This document shows positions 1 to 9,111 of a stretch of DNA of 64,000 bases, one piece after another. The notes beneath the pieces are model-generated. The model made no database searches, was not told where the DNA came from, and was given only the letters and a program-made list of their open reading frames with translations. Numbering within the stretch: the first letter of the stretch is position 1; each line of letters begins with the position of its first letter. This DNA comes from CAZNPL01 sp964574815 (GTDB lineage Bacteria > Planctomycetota > Phycisphaerae > UBA1845), in assembly GCA_964574815.1 (NCBI GenBank), contig CAZNPL010000009.1:62001-126000 (forward strand), given 5' to 3'. The position numbers and the translations under genes were made by a program.

Positions 1-1618
1 TTGGCTTCAGGAGAACGATCAGGACAGGTGTCGCCATCGCGATGAACGCCAGGATCAGGCACATGAACTGCGGACTCCTGGTGTAGGACACGGTTGCAAG
101 TCGTTCGGTGATGTCCGGCGGACAGTATCGGGTCAGCAGAAAACCGGCCAGGGGCCCCTCGGCACCGCGGGCGAACACCATCGGAACGTAAGAAAGCCCC
201 ATGTATGAAGCCTCCCTCCCCTTGGGCGCAATGGCAGCCGTATACTCGTAGAGCCGCGGATACCAGATCACTTCGCCGATCGAGAATACTACAATCTGCG
301 TCAACACAATGATTCGATAACCGTCCGTGACTGTAATACCGAAACGTTCGGCGAGCCAGGGAGGGTGAATCGCAAGGATGAACATCGAAGCGGCCGATAC
401 CACAATTCCAAAGAACATGACGCTGAATAGCTTGAAGCGCACGACGATCGGCGTCGAGATGATCACGCCGATGCAGATGATGGCGGGGTTGATGGAATTC
501 AGCGCTCCCACCGGAACATTGGATTCATAGACCCGCAATCCCGCAGGCGACTGCAGGATCGTGTACGTCCGCGTTTCATCCTTGACCTGCCATCTCGCGG
601 CGCGCTCTTCGACGTTGACCCGGACGTCGCCTTCAAGCGGCAGTCCTTGTTCCGCAAAGGCAGCCCGGAAACATTCGCTTACCGACTGCGCGTCGAGTTC
701 CGCGGCGAAGCGGGCATCGGCGGCGAAGGCAAACTCCGACATGGTGCGGATGTAATACTTGGGGTAAACTTGGTACTGGTGCTCAAAGCACAGACGAACA
801 CCGACAAGGATCACAAGCAGCAACATAAAGCGCCAGAATGCGGACTCCCGGATCACACTCCAAGCCACATCCCAGGGAGCTTCCCATTCCTCTTCCGCTC
901 CGTCGGCCTGCTCGCCGGGGCGGTCGGCCGCCGCTTGCTCGGCCTTCGCATCCGCATCGACTTTCGCAAGCGGGCGCCTCCAAAAGACCAGGATCGCGAG
1001 CCAGCACAGAATGCTCATGACCGAACCGGCCATGAAGACGCTGCGATTGCCCCACTCAAGGTCTCGTAAGGGATCGATCGTGTAATTTCCGAGGAATGCC
1101 CCGATGTTCATCAGAAGATAGAGCATGTTGAAGCCCGCCGTCTGCGATCGGGGTGTCGTGTAGCGCTTCGTGGCTGAGATGAGAATCGGCGTCATGATCG
1201 CCGTGCCGACCGAGATCACCAACAGCGCCGGAATCACGAGCGCCTTGGCCGTCGTCAGGCTGATCACGACGCGTGAAGCGACCAGCATCACAACGGAGAG
1301 ATACAAGGTCCGCTTGATTCCCAGAGAGTCCCCGATGAAACCGGCAACCAGGCCGGTCGCGGTGTAGAGCATCATACAACCGGCCCAGATGTTGGCGGCG
1401 CCGGCGTCGCTGTACCCCAGCGTCTCGCTCAGATACAGGGTGCTGACGGTCAACATGGCGAAGTAGGCTACGCCGTCCAGCAGGTTGACCAACTGGACCA
1501 CCCAGAACTCCCGGCCGCACTCCTTGAGCGCGCTAAATTCCCGGAAATACGCGCGAATCGCTTTGAAGACGGGGCTTCCAGACGACTCGAGCGTTTCCGG
1601 AGTGCGTTCTTCGCTCAT
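1..1618 (-). CDS. MFS (POT-like) transporter, 3' end cut by window edge
   Basis: Inner-membrane transporter of the major facilitator superfamily. The complement was translated from an ATG at 1618 preceded by GAGGA; 539 codons are visible and the C-terminus lies outside the window. Transmembrane helices begin near residue 40. An MFS motif-A-like loop (GDSLGIKRTL) lies near residues 96-105, and the stretch after residue 150 (TTPRSQTAGFNMLYLLMN) resembles the proton-dependent peptide transporter branch. A charged cytoplasmic linker covers about residues 215-255. Residues 290-370 form an unusual soluble, acidic insertion of about 80 residues before the next helix pair. The substrate cannot be told from sequence. 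It is divergent from cdsA, with 267 bp between them that show no gene. Confidence 0.8.
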   Translation of the reverse strand, partial: MSEERTPETLESSGSPVFKAIRAYFREFSALKECGREFWVVQLVNLLDGVAYFAMLTVSTLYLSETLGYSDAGAANIWAGCMMLYTATGLVAGFIGDSLGIKRTLYLSVVMLVASRVVISLTTAKALVIPALLVISVGTAIMTPILISATKRYTTPRSQTAGFNMLYLLMNIGAFLGNYTIDPLRDLEWGNRSVFMAGSVMSILCWLAILVFWRRPLAKVDADAKAEQAAADRPGEQADGAEEEWEAPWDVAWSVIRESAFWRFMLLLVILVGVRLCFEHQYQVYPKYYIRTMSEFAFAADARFAAELDAQSVSECFRAAFAEQGLPLEGDVRVNVEERAARWQVKDETRTYTILQSPAGLRVYESNVPVGALNSINPAIICIGVIISTPIVVRFKLFSVMFFGIVVSAASMFILAIHPPWLAERFGITVTDGYRIIVLTQIVVFSIGEVIWYPRLYEYTAAIAPKGREASYMGLSYVPMVFARGAEGPLAGFLLTRYCPPDITERLATVSYTRSPQFMCLILAFIAMATPVLIVLLKP

Positions 1619-1885
1619 CGAGGGATCCTCGCGGTCGGCGATCGGCGGGACTTCCCGCAACTTGTGATCTCTGGGAGCGTTGACGACGACCGCATTCGAG
1701 ACCCATCTTAGCGGCCGGCGAACGCCAACGACAGAGTTGACCTTCGAAGCGCGCCGATCAAGGCCTCGTCCCAGCCCCCGTCCGCACGATTCGGGTTTGA
1801 GGGCAACCTCGGTGGCTGGGACGCCGGCTTCGCGCATTCATTGGACACCAAACGCCACGCCAGCTAAGGTGACGCGCCTTCAGAC

Positions 1886-2896
1886 TTGGCGTGGGAGTCA
1901 TTCGTGTTCCAGCGTATCGCCATCGGCATTTTCGCCTTGGCCATGCTTCTACTGGTGATGATGGTTGATGCCCTCATCGCCCAGCGATCCTCGGACACCG
2001 GCTTGGGACGGCTACTGGCACGCGGAAGCGTGATCCCTCCTGTGTTTACCGCGGTCGTGCTGATCGGCGTCGCCGAACTCACCCGTCTCACGCATCGCGC
2101 AGGCCTGCGGCCCAGCCTGCCATGGGCCGGAGTGATGTGTACTGTCCTGATGCTCTCGCCATGGCTGTGCGCGGGCGAGGTGCTCGGCGACGGCATCGTC
2201 GATGTGGAAGGCTTCCCGTGGCACGTCATTCTGCTGGCCGTCGCCGTGATCGGCACGGCGGTCGTTCATTTGGCCCGCGGGGTATCGCCCGGGGCGATCG
2301 CCGACCTGGGAACCACCTTGCTGGTCATCCTCTATGTTGGCTTTCTACCTTCGTTCGCGATGCTCATCCGATCCAACTATAACCTCGCCGATCCCGCCGA
2401 AGGTGTTTGGATCTTGCTGATCATCCTGATGATCGTTTTCGCCACGGATATTGGCGCCCTGTTCGTCGGCACAGCGTTGGGCAGGCACCGGTTGGCTCCG
2501 GCAATCAGTCCGAAAAAATCGATCGAGGGGGCCTTTGGGGGCGTCGCCCTCAGTGTCCTGGTGGCACTCGCCCTCCGTGGGCTTGCGATCCTGGTCGGAG
2601 TCGACCTCGAGCCGACGCCAGAGGCGTCGGACAGTCGCTGGGCGGAGTTGGGTTCTCGCATGCTGGCGTTGCCCACTTCACTCACCGCGGGGCAATTTGT
2701 CATTTTTGCTGCAATAATATCAGTATTTTCACAAGCCGGCGATCTCTTCGAGTCCTTGCTGAAGCGATGTGCGCAAGCTAAGGATTCTTCAACACTTATA
2801 CCCGGCATGGGAGGCGTTCTGGATGTGATCGACAGCCTCCTGTTCGCAATGCCCGCTGCGTGGTTTCTCCTGACACGAGTGTGGGAGGCCGTATAG
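1886..2896 (+). CDS. cdsA: phosphatidate cytidylyltransferase
   Basis: Makes CDP-diacylglycerol from phosphatidate and CTP, the committed step to membrane phospholipids. The 336-residue protein is almost entirely hydrophobic helices. The C-terminal CDP-alcohol signature is recognisable (SLLKRCAQAKDSS followed by IPGMGGVLDVIDSL), but two signature residues differ: the usual GHGG histidine is Met and the DR-x-D arginine is Val. The start is TTG at 1886, the only candidate near the upstream stop at 1865, with AAGGTGA about 12 bases upstream; a later ATG would remove the first helix. phoH follows 81 bp downstream on the same strand, so co-transcription is likely. The family assignment is firm; the effect of the substitutions is not known. 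Confidence 0.85.
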   Translation: MAWESFVFQRIAIGIFALAMLLLVMMVDALIAQRSSDTGLGRLLARGSVIPPVFTAVVLIGVAELTRLTHRAGLRPSLPWAGVMCTVLMLSPWLCAGEVLGDGIVDVEGFPWHVILLAVAVIGTAVVHLARGVSPGAIADLGTTLLVILYVGFLPSFAMLIRSNYNLADPAEGVWILLIILMIVFATDIGALFVGTALGRHRLAPAISPKKSIEGAFGGVALSVLVALALRGLAILVGVDLEPTPEASDSRWAELGSRMLALPTSLTAGQFVIFAAIISVFSQAGDLFESLLKRCAQAKDSSTLIPGMGGVLDVIDSLLFAMPAAWFLLTRVWEAV

Positions 2897-2977
2897 AATA
2901 GCGGTGTTCGATTCGCCGATTGCGGGGCGCCCGTCGCCGGTTCGGATCGAACGGGGCTTGGAGAGACTCGTTAGAAG

Positions 2978-3919
2978 TTGGATCTGACAATAGGAATTGA
3001 GGAGACATCCAAGGCAGCCGCGCTTTTCGGGGCGGCCGACGCCAACCTTCGTCTCATCCGGTCAACCTTTGACGTTCGACTCGCGGCACGCGATGGCGCG
3101 ATTCATCTGTCGGGCACTCCGGATGCAGTCCGAAGAGCGGCGGAAGCGGTTGAGCTGCTGCAGCGGCGGCTCAAGACGAAGTCGGAGTTATCGCCCGAGG
3201 ACGTGCAGTCGGCCATCGAACAGTCGAGCCATCCCGCGGACTCTGCGGCCGCAGGATCGCTTGACGTGTTTGCCGAGGGCGTGCGGATCGCCCCAAAGAC
3301 TGCGGGGCAGGCCGAATACGTCGACGCCATCCTCAAAAGCGACCTGACGTTCTGCCTGGGGCCTGCGGGAACCGGTAAGACGTATTTGGCAGTGGCGGTA
3401 GCCACCACGCTGCTGAAACAGAAGAAGATCAGCCGCGTGGTTCTGGTGAGGCCTGCGGTCGAGGCCGGTGAGAAGCTCGGCTATTTGCCGGGCGACATCC
3501 AGGCGAAGGTGAACCCGTACCTTCGGCCTTTGTTCGACGCCCTGCATGACATGATGGGCTTCGACCAGGCCAAGCGGCTGATGGAAAACGACGTCATCGA
3601 GGTGATCCCGTTGGCGTTCATGCGGGGGCGAACGCTGAGCCAGTCGGTGATCATTCTCGATGAGGCGCAGAACACGACGATCCCGCAGATGCTGATGTTT
3701 CTGACGAGGCTGGGCGCCAAGAGCAAGATGATCGTGACCGGGGATGACAGCCAGACCGACTTGGCCCCCGGTCAACGAAGCGGCGTCCTGGACGCGGTAG
3801 GCAGATTGGCCCGGGTGAAAGGTGTATCAGTTGTGCGGCTGTCTCGAGGCGATATCGTACGCCATCCGCTCGTGCAGCAGGTCGTTCAGGCTTACGACCG
3901 AAGGGGTCGCATGGTCTGA
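2978..3919 (+). CDS. phoH: PhoH-family ATPase
   Basis: Cytoplasmic P-loop ATPase of the PhoH/YbeZ family, which is commonly found next to the endoribonuclease YbeY and linked to RNA metabolism. The 313 residues show an N-terminal KH-like region (about residues 1-75), Walker A GPAGTGKT near residue 128, and Walker B VIILDEAQN near residue 225, followed by the TGDDSQTDL motif typical of the family. The start is TTG at 2978 with GGAGAG upstream. It lies between cdsA and the 7TM-HD gene, with ybeY 2.7 kb downstream; the order phoH, 7TM-HD gene, ybeY, CorC-like gene is a common bacterial arrangement and supports the call. Confidence 0.92.
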   Translation: MDLTIGIEETSKAAALFGAADANLRLIRSTFDVRLAARDGAIHLSGTPDAVRRAAEAVELLQRRLKTKSELSPEDVQSAIEQSSHPADSAAAGSLDVFAEGVRIAPKTAGQAEYVDAILKSDLTFCLGPAGTGKTYLAVAVATTLLKQKKISRVVLVRPAVEAGEKLGYLPGDIQAKVNPYLRPLFDALHDMMGFDQAKRLMENDVIEVIPLAFMRGRTLSQSVIILDEAQNTTIPQMLMFLTRLGAKSKMIVTGDDSQTDLAPGQRSGVLDAVGRLARVKGVSVVRLSRGDIVRHPLVQQVVQAYDRRGRMV

Positions 3920-4081
3920 AAAAGTCCGGTTTCGCCGGTCGTCCGGGCGTCTGTACGTCGTCGGTTGCAGAGGAGTATCCCGAAGGTCGATAACGTATCC
4001 CGGCGCGGGCGCAAGGCGCTCCTGACTCAACGCGGGGGCCGAAGACTCTGATCTCGTATTGAACGCTATCGAATCGAACGA

Positions 4082-6442
4082 GTGATGAAACGAGGTTCCA
4101 GACGACAACAATTCGTTCGGCAACGGTCGAACGGCTCCACGCCTCTTCTGCGGCGGCTGCATGAGAGGCTTGGCGTCTGGACCGTTCTGCTCGGCGTGGC
4201 GTTCGTCGTGGCAGCAACGGTAATCGCCCTTTCCGGGACGCATGTGCGTGACTATACGGTCGGCGAAAAAATCGACCAGCCGATCTATGCAAAGGTCAGT
4301 TTCTCTGTCGAAGACGACCAGCGAACGCGCAGAGAACGACAGGCGGCCCGGGCCGCGACGCCCAGTCACTATCGCGTGGATTACAGCGTCATCGCCCGCA
4401 TCGAATCGGAACTCCAGGCTCTTTATCAGATCGCGCAGGCCTCCGGCACATTCGAGGCATTTGAGGCGGACGCTGCAGAGCGCGGCTGGACCGTCGATGC
4501 GCCGGCGTACGAAACGTTGCGATCCTATGCCGAGAGTGCGCGCAAGAACCTCTATGAAGAGCGTATCGCCCGCCTGCGCAAGCGTCTGGTCTGGGAATAC
4601 ACGCGTCGCCCCGATGCGGAAAAGGATCGAAGCCCGCCGTCGAGCGCCGAAATCATCCTGGTTCATACGGACGCGCCTTCCGACGAGAAGAAGCAGCCCG
4701 CGCCTGCGACCGAGGTCAGCATTTTCGACGTGCTGCCCATCTCGAACACAACGCGACTGCAACGGGCGGCGAGCGACCTGGCCCTCAAGAGCGGTTTCGC
4801 CGCGCCGCTGCGCGACATCGTATCGAGCATCCTGCTCAAGCAGTTGTCAGAGGCGCCTCTGCTTGTTTATGACGCCGCCCTGACCAGGGAACACATGTCC
4901 AATCAGGAACAGGCGGTCGAACCCGTCCGCGTCCATTATCAAAAGGACCAGCCGATCGTCCCCGCCCGAACCGAGCAGGGCCTCACCTATGCCGATCTCT
5001 CCCTGTTGGACAAGCATGAAGAAGCCTACCGCGCCTTTTTGGCGAGCGACGAACCCGGAGCCGTGGCCCTGAGGAAACGCCATTTGCTGCGCCGGATCGG
5101 CGTGGCGTCAGCATTGTTCCTGCTGACGGTGACCTTATTCGCCTACGTAGGCACCTACCAGCCTCGTGTCCTTCAAAACCCCACGAGGACGGCGGGACTC
5201 GCCGGCTTGTTGCTGGCGACGCTGTTGGCGGCCTGCCTGATCGAGGACGCCGCAGGCACCAAGGAGTTGATCGTAGGGCCGCCGATCTTTGCGGCGTCGA
5301 TCCTCGCGATCGCCTACTCGCGTCGCTTTGCATTCGGCGTGATGACCATCGCGTCGGCGATGCTCGTACTCAGCGTACGCGGGGACGCAGGGCTTTTCGT
5401 GAGCCTGCTGCTCGGCGTTGCCGCGACAGTCTGGCTGCTCGACGAGATTCGAACACGGACTCGGCTGATCTGGGTCGGCGTGGTTTCGGCGACCATGATC
5501 TTCGCGTCAATCACCGCCTTCGGGCTGGTCGATGGGCAAGCGTTGAGCTTCGCCGCCGTTCGCGGCGCTCGCGGTGCGGCCGTTGCCTTCGTCGCCTCAC
5601 TGTTCCTGCAAGCCACGCTCCCGTTGATCGAGCGCATGTTCGGCATTGTGACGTCGCTGACCCTGTTGGAATGGCGCGATCCCACCCGACCGCTCCTGCA
5701 ACGCCTTGCTCGTGACGCTCCGGGAACATACGCCCACAGCCTGGCGCTGGGAACGCTGGCCGACGCCGCCTGCCGGGCGATCGGCGCCGACGGCCTGCTC
5801 GCGCAGGTTGGGGCCCTCTACCATGACGTGGGCAAGCTCCACAAATCGGCGTACTTCGCCGAAAACCAGGAGGCGTCCATCAACCGCCACGACAACCTCG
5901 CGCCCACCATGAGCCTGCTGATCATCATCGGGCACGTCAAGGACGGCCTCGAGATGGCCAAAGAGTACAAGCTACCGCGCGTACTGCACCAGTTCATCCA
6001 GGAGCATCACGGCACGACCGTCGTGAAGTACTTCCATCACATCGCGAGCGAGCAACAACCCCAGATCGCCCGGGGCCGGCACGATCGCCAGGTCCCCGAG
6101 GCTCAGTTCCGATACCCGGGTCCGAAGCCGCGCAGCAAGGAGTCGGCCGTCCTGATGCTCTGCGACGGAACCGAAAGCGCCGTACGCTCCCTGAGCGAAC
6201 CGACGCCGGGCCGCATCGAGAATGTCGTCCATCAAATCGTGATGGACCGCTTGAAGGACGGACAGTTCGACGACTGCGAGATCACGCTGCGCGAGCTGCA
6301 TCAGGTTGAGGAATCACTGGCGAAGAACCTCTGCAGTTATTATCATGGGCGCATCGCCTATCCGAAGTCGAAGGAGAAGGAGGAAAAACTCGCGGAGCCG
6401 GAAATCCATCGCGAAGTCGTTGGCAAGTCGATCGCCGGCTGA
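4082..6442 (+). CDS. 7TM-HD membrane phosphodiesterase (PgpH-like)
   Basis: Integral membrane HD-domain phosphohydrolase. Characterised members of this 7TMR-HD family (PgpH) degrade cyclic di-AMP. The 786-residue protein has one N-terminal helix (about residues 32-52), a large extracytoplasmic domain (about 55-345), a block of membrane helices (about 348-535), then a cytosolic HD domain. The HD core is intact: AHSLALG near residue 556, the HD dyad in YHDVGKL at 581-582, and a downstream EHHGT motif. GTG at 4082 and ATG at 4085 are adjacent alternative starts. It follows phoH after 162 bp and precedes ybeY. The nucleotide substrate is inferred from family only. Confidence 0.88.
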   Translation: MMKRGSRRQQFVRQRSNGSTPLLRRLHERLGVWTVLLGVAFVVAATVIALSGTHVRDYTVGEKIDQPIYAKVSFSVEDDQRTRRERQAARAATPSHYRVDYSVIARIESELQALYQIAQASGTFEAFEADAAERGWTVDAPAYETLRSYAESARKNLYEERIARLRKRLVWEYTRRPDAEKDRSPPSSAEIILVHTDAPSDEKKQPAPATEVSIFDVLPISNTTRLQRAASDLALKSGFAAPLRDIVSSILLKQLSEAPLLVYDAALTREHMSNQEQAVEPVRVHYQKDQPIVPARTEQGLTYADLSLLDKHEEAYRAFLASDEPGAVALRKRHLLRRIGVASALFLLTVTLFAYVGTYQPRVLQNPTRTAGLAGLLLATLLAACLIEDAAGTKELIVGPPIFAASILAIAYSRRFAFGVMTIASAMLVLSVRGDAGLFVSLLLGVAATVWLLDEIRTRTRLIWVGVVSATMIFASITAFGLVDGQALSFAAVRGARGAAVAFVASLFLQATLPLIERMFGIVTSLTLLEWRDPTRPLLQRLARDAPGTYAHSLALGTLADAACRAIGADGLLAQVGALYHDVGKLHKSAYFAENQEASINRHDNLAPTMSLLIIIGHVKDGLEMAKEYKLPRVLHQFIQEHHGTTVVKYFHHIASEQQPQIARGRHDRQVPEAQFRYPGPKPRSKESAVLMLCDGTESAVRSLSEPTPGRIENVVHQIVMDRLKDGQFDDCEITLRELHQVEESLAKNLCSYYHGRIAYPKSKEKEEKLAEPEIHREVVGKSIAG

Positions 6443-6533
6443 GAATGAAAGGCGATCGCGTCCGCCCGACCCGCCGGAACCGGGTAAACCCGAGGACGTC
6501 GCATACTCGGCGACGACGCCGGACCGAAAAAAC

Positions 6534-6574
6534 AGGAGGTACGCGTGCTCGGGAGGACCGAGTCCCGAGTTTGA
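6534..6574 (+). promoter_or_regulatory. Strong ribosome-binding site and nine-codon minicistron ahead of ybeY
   Basis: AGGAGGT at 6534-6540 is the best Shine-Dalgarno sequence near ybeY, yet it does not serve the ybeY ATG at 6584. It lies four bases before a GTG at 6545 that opens nine codons ending in TGA at 6572-6574. This short frame is the same frame as ybeY, so only the UGA separates it from the ybeY start. A hairpin (CTCGGGA paired with TCCCGAG, 6548-6569) lies inside it. It may be a translated leader, an N-terminal extension broken by a nonsense mutation, or chance. Confidence 0.35.
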
Positions 6575-6583
6575 CGGCCGATA

Positions 6584-7051
6584 ATGGAAGACGACTCCCC
6601 GTTTGAGATACGTGTCGTTCGCGAGGGGGGACGACTCGATTTGGACGAATCGCAACTGAGCGAGGCCGTCGCCAGGGCTTTTCGTCTCCGTAGCATCACG
6701 TGTGCCGCTGTTGAGGTCGTCCTCGTCGACGACAGCCACATCGCGCAGCTGAATCAACGTCACCTCGGACACGCCGGACCCACCGACGTGCTCAGCTTCG
6801 ATATGTCGGAGGCCGATCGGTCTGCGCTCGAAGGCACGGTGGTCGTCTCCACCGAAACGGCCGAACGCGAAGCCAACGCACGCGGGCATGACCCGGTGCA
6901 CGAAGCCCTGCTCTATATCGTGCATGGCGTGTTGCACCTCACCGGGTTGGATGACTCGAACGAGAAGGAGGCCGCTCGGATGCACGAGTTGGAGGACCGG
7001 ATCTTGGGCGACCTGGGGATCGGCCCTGTTTTCAAGGCACGCTACCCATGA
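6584..7051 (+). CDS. ybeY: rRNA maturation endoribonuclease YbeY
   Basis: Single-strand endoribonuclease acting in 16S rRNA 3'-end maturation and ribosome quality control. The 155-residue length and the TDVLSF motif near residue 67 fit the family. The metal-binding motif is normally H-x3-H-x5-H; here it reads HGVLHLTGLDD, so the first two histidines (114 and 118) are present and the third is replaced by Asp-124. Aspartate could still bind a metal, so loss of activity is not implied. The ATG at 6584 has no good ribosome-binding site of its own (see the leader just upstream). Its stop overlaps the next gene's ATG (ATGA at 7048-7051). Confidence 0.9.
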   Translation: MEDDSPFEIRVVREGGRLDLDESQLSEAVARAFRLRSITCAAVEVVLVDDSHIAQLNQRHLGHAGPTDVLSFDMSEADRSALEGTVVVSTETAEREANARGHDPVHEALLYIVHGVLHLTGLDDSNEKEAARMHELEDRILGDLGIGPVFKARYP

Positions 7052-7725
7052 GGATTGCCATGGCGGCTGTTATGCTCGATGATGCGAGCCGCGCGACCAA
7101 CATCGCTCGAGCGCTCTCGTTGCTCGACGCCGCCGCGGGAGCTGATCCCTCACCTGATCTGGTTGCTCTCCCTGCCGGCTGTGACCGCGGTGGCCGAGTG
7201 CAAGGCCGCCCCTCTCCCGCAATGTTCGAGACATACCGGGCCTCGTTGTCCGCGAAGGCTCGCGAGTGGGGCGTGTATGTGGTGGCGGGGCAGCGGCTGC
7301 CTAACGAAGATGAGCCGGAACACTGCGCCACCTTGCTCGACCCTGACGGAGATGAGATCGCAATGTGTCGGTCAGCGGGGTCGGTCACACCGGTGACACT
7401 ATGCGACAGCGAAATCGGCGTCATCGGGCTGACTTTGGATTGCCCCGTTGGTGCTGATGCTGCTGACAATGCAAACCCGTCATCGCGGCCGCGCATCGTT
7501 GTCGTTGTCGGCGGACCCGTGAGCGAGCCGACGTGCCGTCCCGATGGTTTTGAAGCCTGGTGCCGGCTCGCAGCTGAATGGGGATCGTTCGCCTGCAGGA
7601 TTCGCCCGGCAACGAAGAAGGATGATGCAGACTCTGTCCGATGCTCGGATTCCTCAGCGCTGGAGTCGTGCGTGCAATGCCCAAGCGGGCAAGTTGTGAC
7701 GGCTTACCTGCCAGACGATCCGTGA
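7048..7725 (+). CDS. nitrilase-fold protein lacking the catalytic triad
   Basis: Resembles a carbon-nitrogen hydrolase of the nitrilase superfamily. The alignment landmarks are PDLVALPAGCDRGG near residues 36-49 (family: vvLPEg.), GVYVVAGQRL near residue 76 and IGVIGLTLDCP near residue 122 (family: iGvmiCyD). At these places the catalytic Glu is Ala-43 and the Cys nucleophile is Gly; no equivalent of the catalytic Lys is apparent. At 225 residues it is also shorter than the usual 260-300. It begins inside the ybeY stop codon, which suggests translational coupling. It may be a non-catalytic relative or a gene in decay. The resemblance is distant, so the family call is moderate. Confidence 0.5.
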   Translation: MRIAMAAVMLDDASRATNIARALSLLDAAAGADPSPDLVALPAGCDRGGRVQGRPSPAMFETYRASLSAKAREWGVYVVAGQRLPNEDEPEHCATLLDPDGDEIAMCRSAGSVTPVTLCDSEIGVIGLTLDCPVGADAADNANPSSRPRIVVVVGGPVSEPTCRPDGFEAWCRLAAEWGSFACRIRPATKKDDADSVRCSDSSALESCVQCPSGQVVTAYLPDDP

Positions 7726-7806
7726 CGAACGTCGGGCAATCGTGCGGTCCCGCCGCCGCTGTGCAGGCCTGGCGGCAGGATCCTGAGCTGATGTCGCCTG
7801 CACGGG

Positions 7807-9111
7807 ATGGTCCAAGTGTCGTTTACTTACTGGCTCGCTGCGGCGGGACTCGTCGTTCTCCTTGCGCTCTCGGCCATGCTGAACCTCTGCCTCCGGACCC
7901 GGTCGATCGTGGCCGTGGCTGAAAAGTTCAGGCGAGTGGGTCGGGAGAATGAGCTCCGCTGGGTCATCGATCATCGGGAGGACCTGATCCTCGCGACGGC
8001 AACAATTCGCACGGCGGCCGCACTCGCACTATTACTGGTCATTCTGGAGTTGGTCGAGCTTCAAGGAGCGTTGTCCCCGTGGCGTGACGTTGCGGCCTTC
8101 TTAGTTGCCTTCTTCGTCGTGCTGATTGTGGGCGTGGGCGTTCCGAGCGCTCTGGCGAAATACTCGGCCGGGACGGTCGTGGGTGCTACGTTACCGTTAT
8201 TGCGAGTGCTGCGTCCTGTCGTCGCTCCCTTTTTGCGATTTCTGGACGCGATCGATTCGATCGTCCGGCGGTTGCTTGGCGCTGCGCCGCGCAACGGCGA
8301 GACGTGTGCGACCGACGTCGAGCAGGAGATTCTGAACATCGTCAGCGAGGGCAAGCTCCAGGGCGCGTTCGATGCTCAGGAACAGGAAATGCTCGAATCG
8401 GTCATCCAGTTTGGCGACATCGACACGGGCAACATCATGACGCCCAGAACCGATATCGTCGCGATCGATAAGAACGCCACCATGCACGACGCCATCGAAC
8501 TCATCCGCAAGGAGGGGCACTCACGAATCCCGATTTACGATGAGACTATCGACAACGTGCTCGGCGTGCTCTATGCGAAAGACCTGCTGCTGATCGATCC
8601 GAACGAATCATTCGACCTCACCGGGATCATGCGCGCCGTTCCTTTCGTCCCCGACAACAAGCCGGTCGATGACTTGCTGGAGGAATTCAAAGACCGCAAA
8701 GTCCACATGGCCATCGTGCTCGACGAATACGGCGGCACATCCGGTCTCGTCACGATCGAGGACATCATCGAAGAGCTCGTCGGCGAAATCGCGGATGAGT
8801 ACGAAGCGCCCGAGGCCGTGATGCTCAAGCGAATCGACGATCGGGTCGTGGAGGTCGATGCCAGGATGCGTGTTGACGACCTCAACGACGAGCTCGACAT
8901 CTCACTGCCGCTGCACGACGACTACGAGACCGTCGGCGGCCTGGTATTCAGCAAGCTGGGACACATCCCCAAGACCGGCGAGCAATGCCACCACGACAAC
9001 GTGGAAATCCGCGTGATCGCCGCGGAACCGCGACGAATCAACCGCGTTCGCCTCGAAATCGTGTCATCGACGGAGGATGAGAGAACCGACCAGAACGGTC
9101 GGCCCACGTAG
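7807..9111 (+). CDS. CorC/CNNM-type membrane protein with CBS pair
   Basis: Membrane protein of the CNNM/CorC (hemolysin C) family, implicated in magnesium and cobalt homeostasis. The 434 residues divide into an N-terminal DUF21-like membrane block (about residues 1-150), a linker with EQEMLESVIQFGD, two CBS domains (NIMTPRTDIVAID near residue 210; HMAIVLDEYGGTSGLVT near 300) and a C-terminal CorC_HlyC domain (about 345-425). All landmarks are intact. It follows ybeY and the nitrilase-like gene on the same strand; ybeY and corC neighbour each other in many bacteria. A 544-bp gap precedes groES. Confidence 0.88.
   Translation: MVQVSFTYWLAAAGLVVLLALSAMLNLCLRTRSIVAVAEKFRRVGRENELRWVIDHREDLILATATIRTAAALALLLVILELVELQGALSPWRDVAAFLVAFFVVLIVGVGVPSALAKYSAGTVVGATLPLLRVLRPVVAPFLRFLDAIDSIVRRLLGAAPRNGETCATDVEQEILNIVSEGKLQGAFDAQEQEMLESVIQFGDIDTGNIMTPRTDIVAIDKNATMHDAIELIRKEGHSRIPIYDETIDNVLGVLYAKDLLLIDPNESFDLTGIMRAVPFVPDNKPVDDLLEEFKDRKVHMAIVLDEYGGTSGLVTIEDIIEELVGEIADEYEAPEAVMLKRIDDRVVEVDARMRVDDLNDELDISLPLHDDYETVGGLVFSKLGHIPKTGEQCHHDNVEIRVIAAEPRRINRVRLEIVSSTEDERTDQNGRPT

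Noticed and set aside
3920..4081. Regulatory RNA or riboswitch ahead of the 7TM-HD gene
   Set aside because: Only short, weak inverted repeats; no conserved cyclic-dinucleotide riboswitch core recognised.
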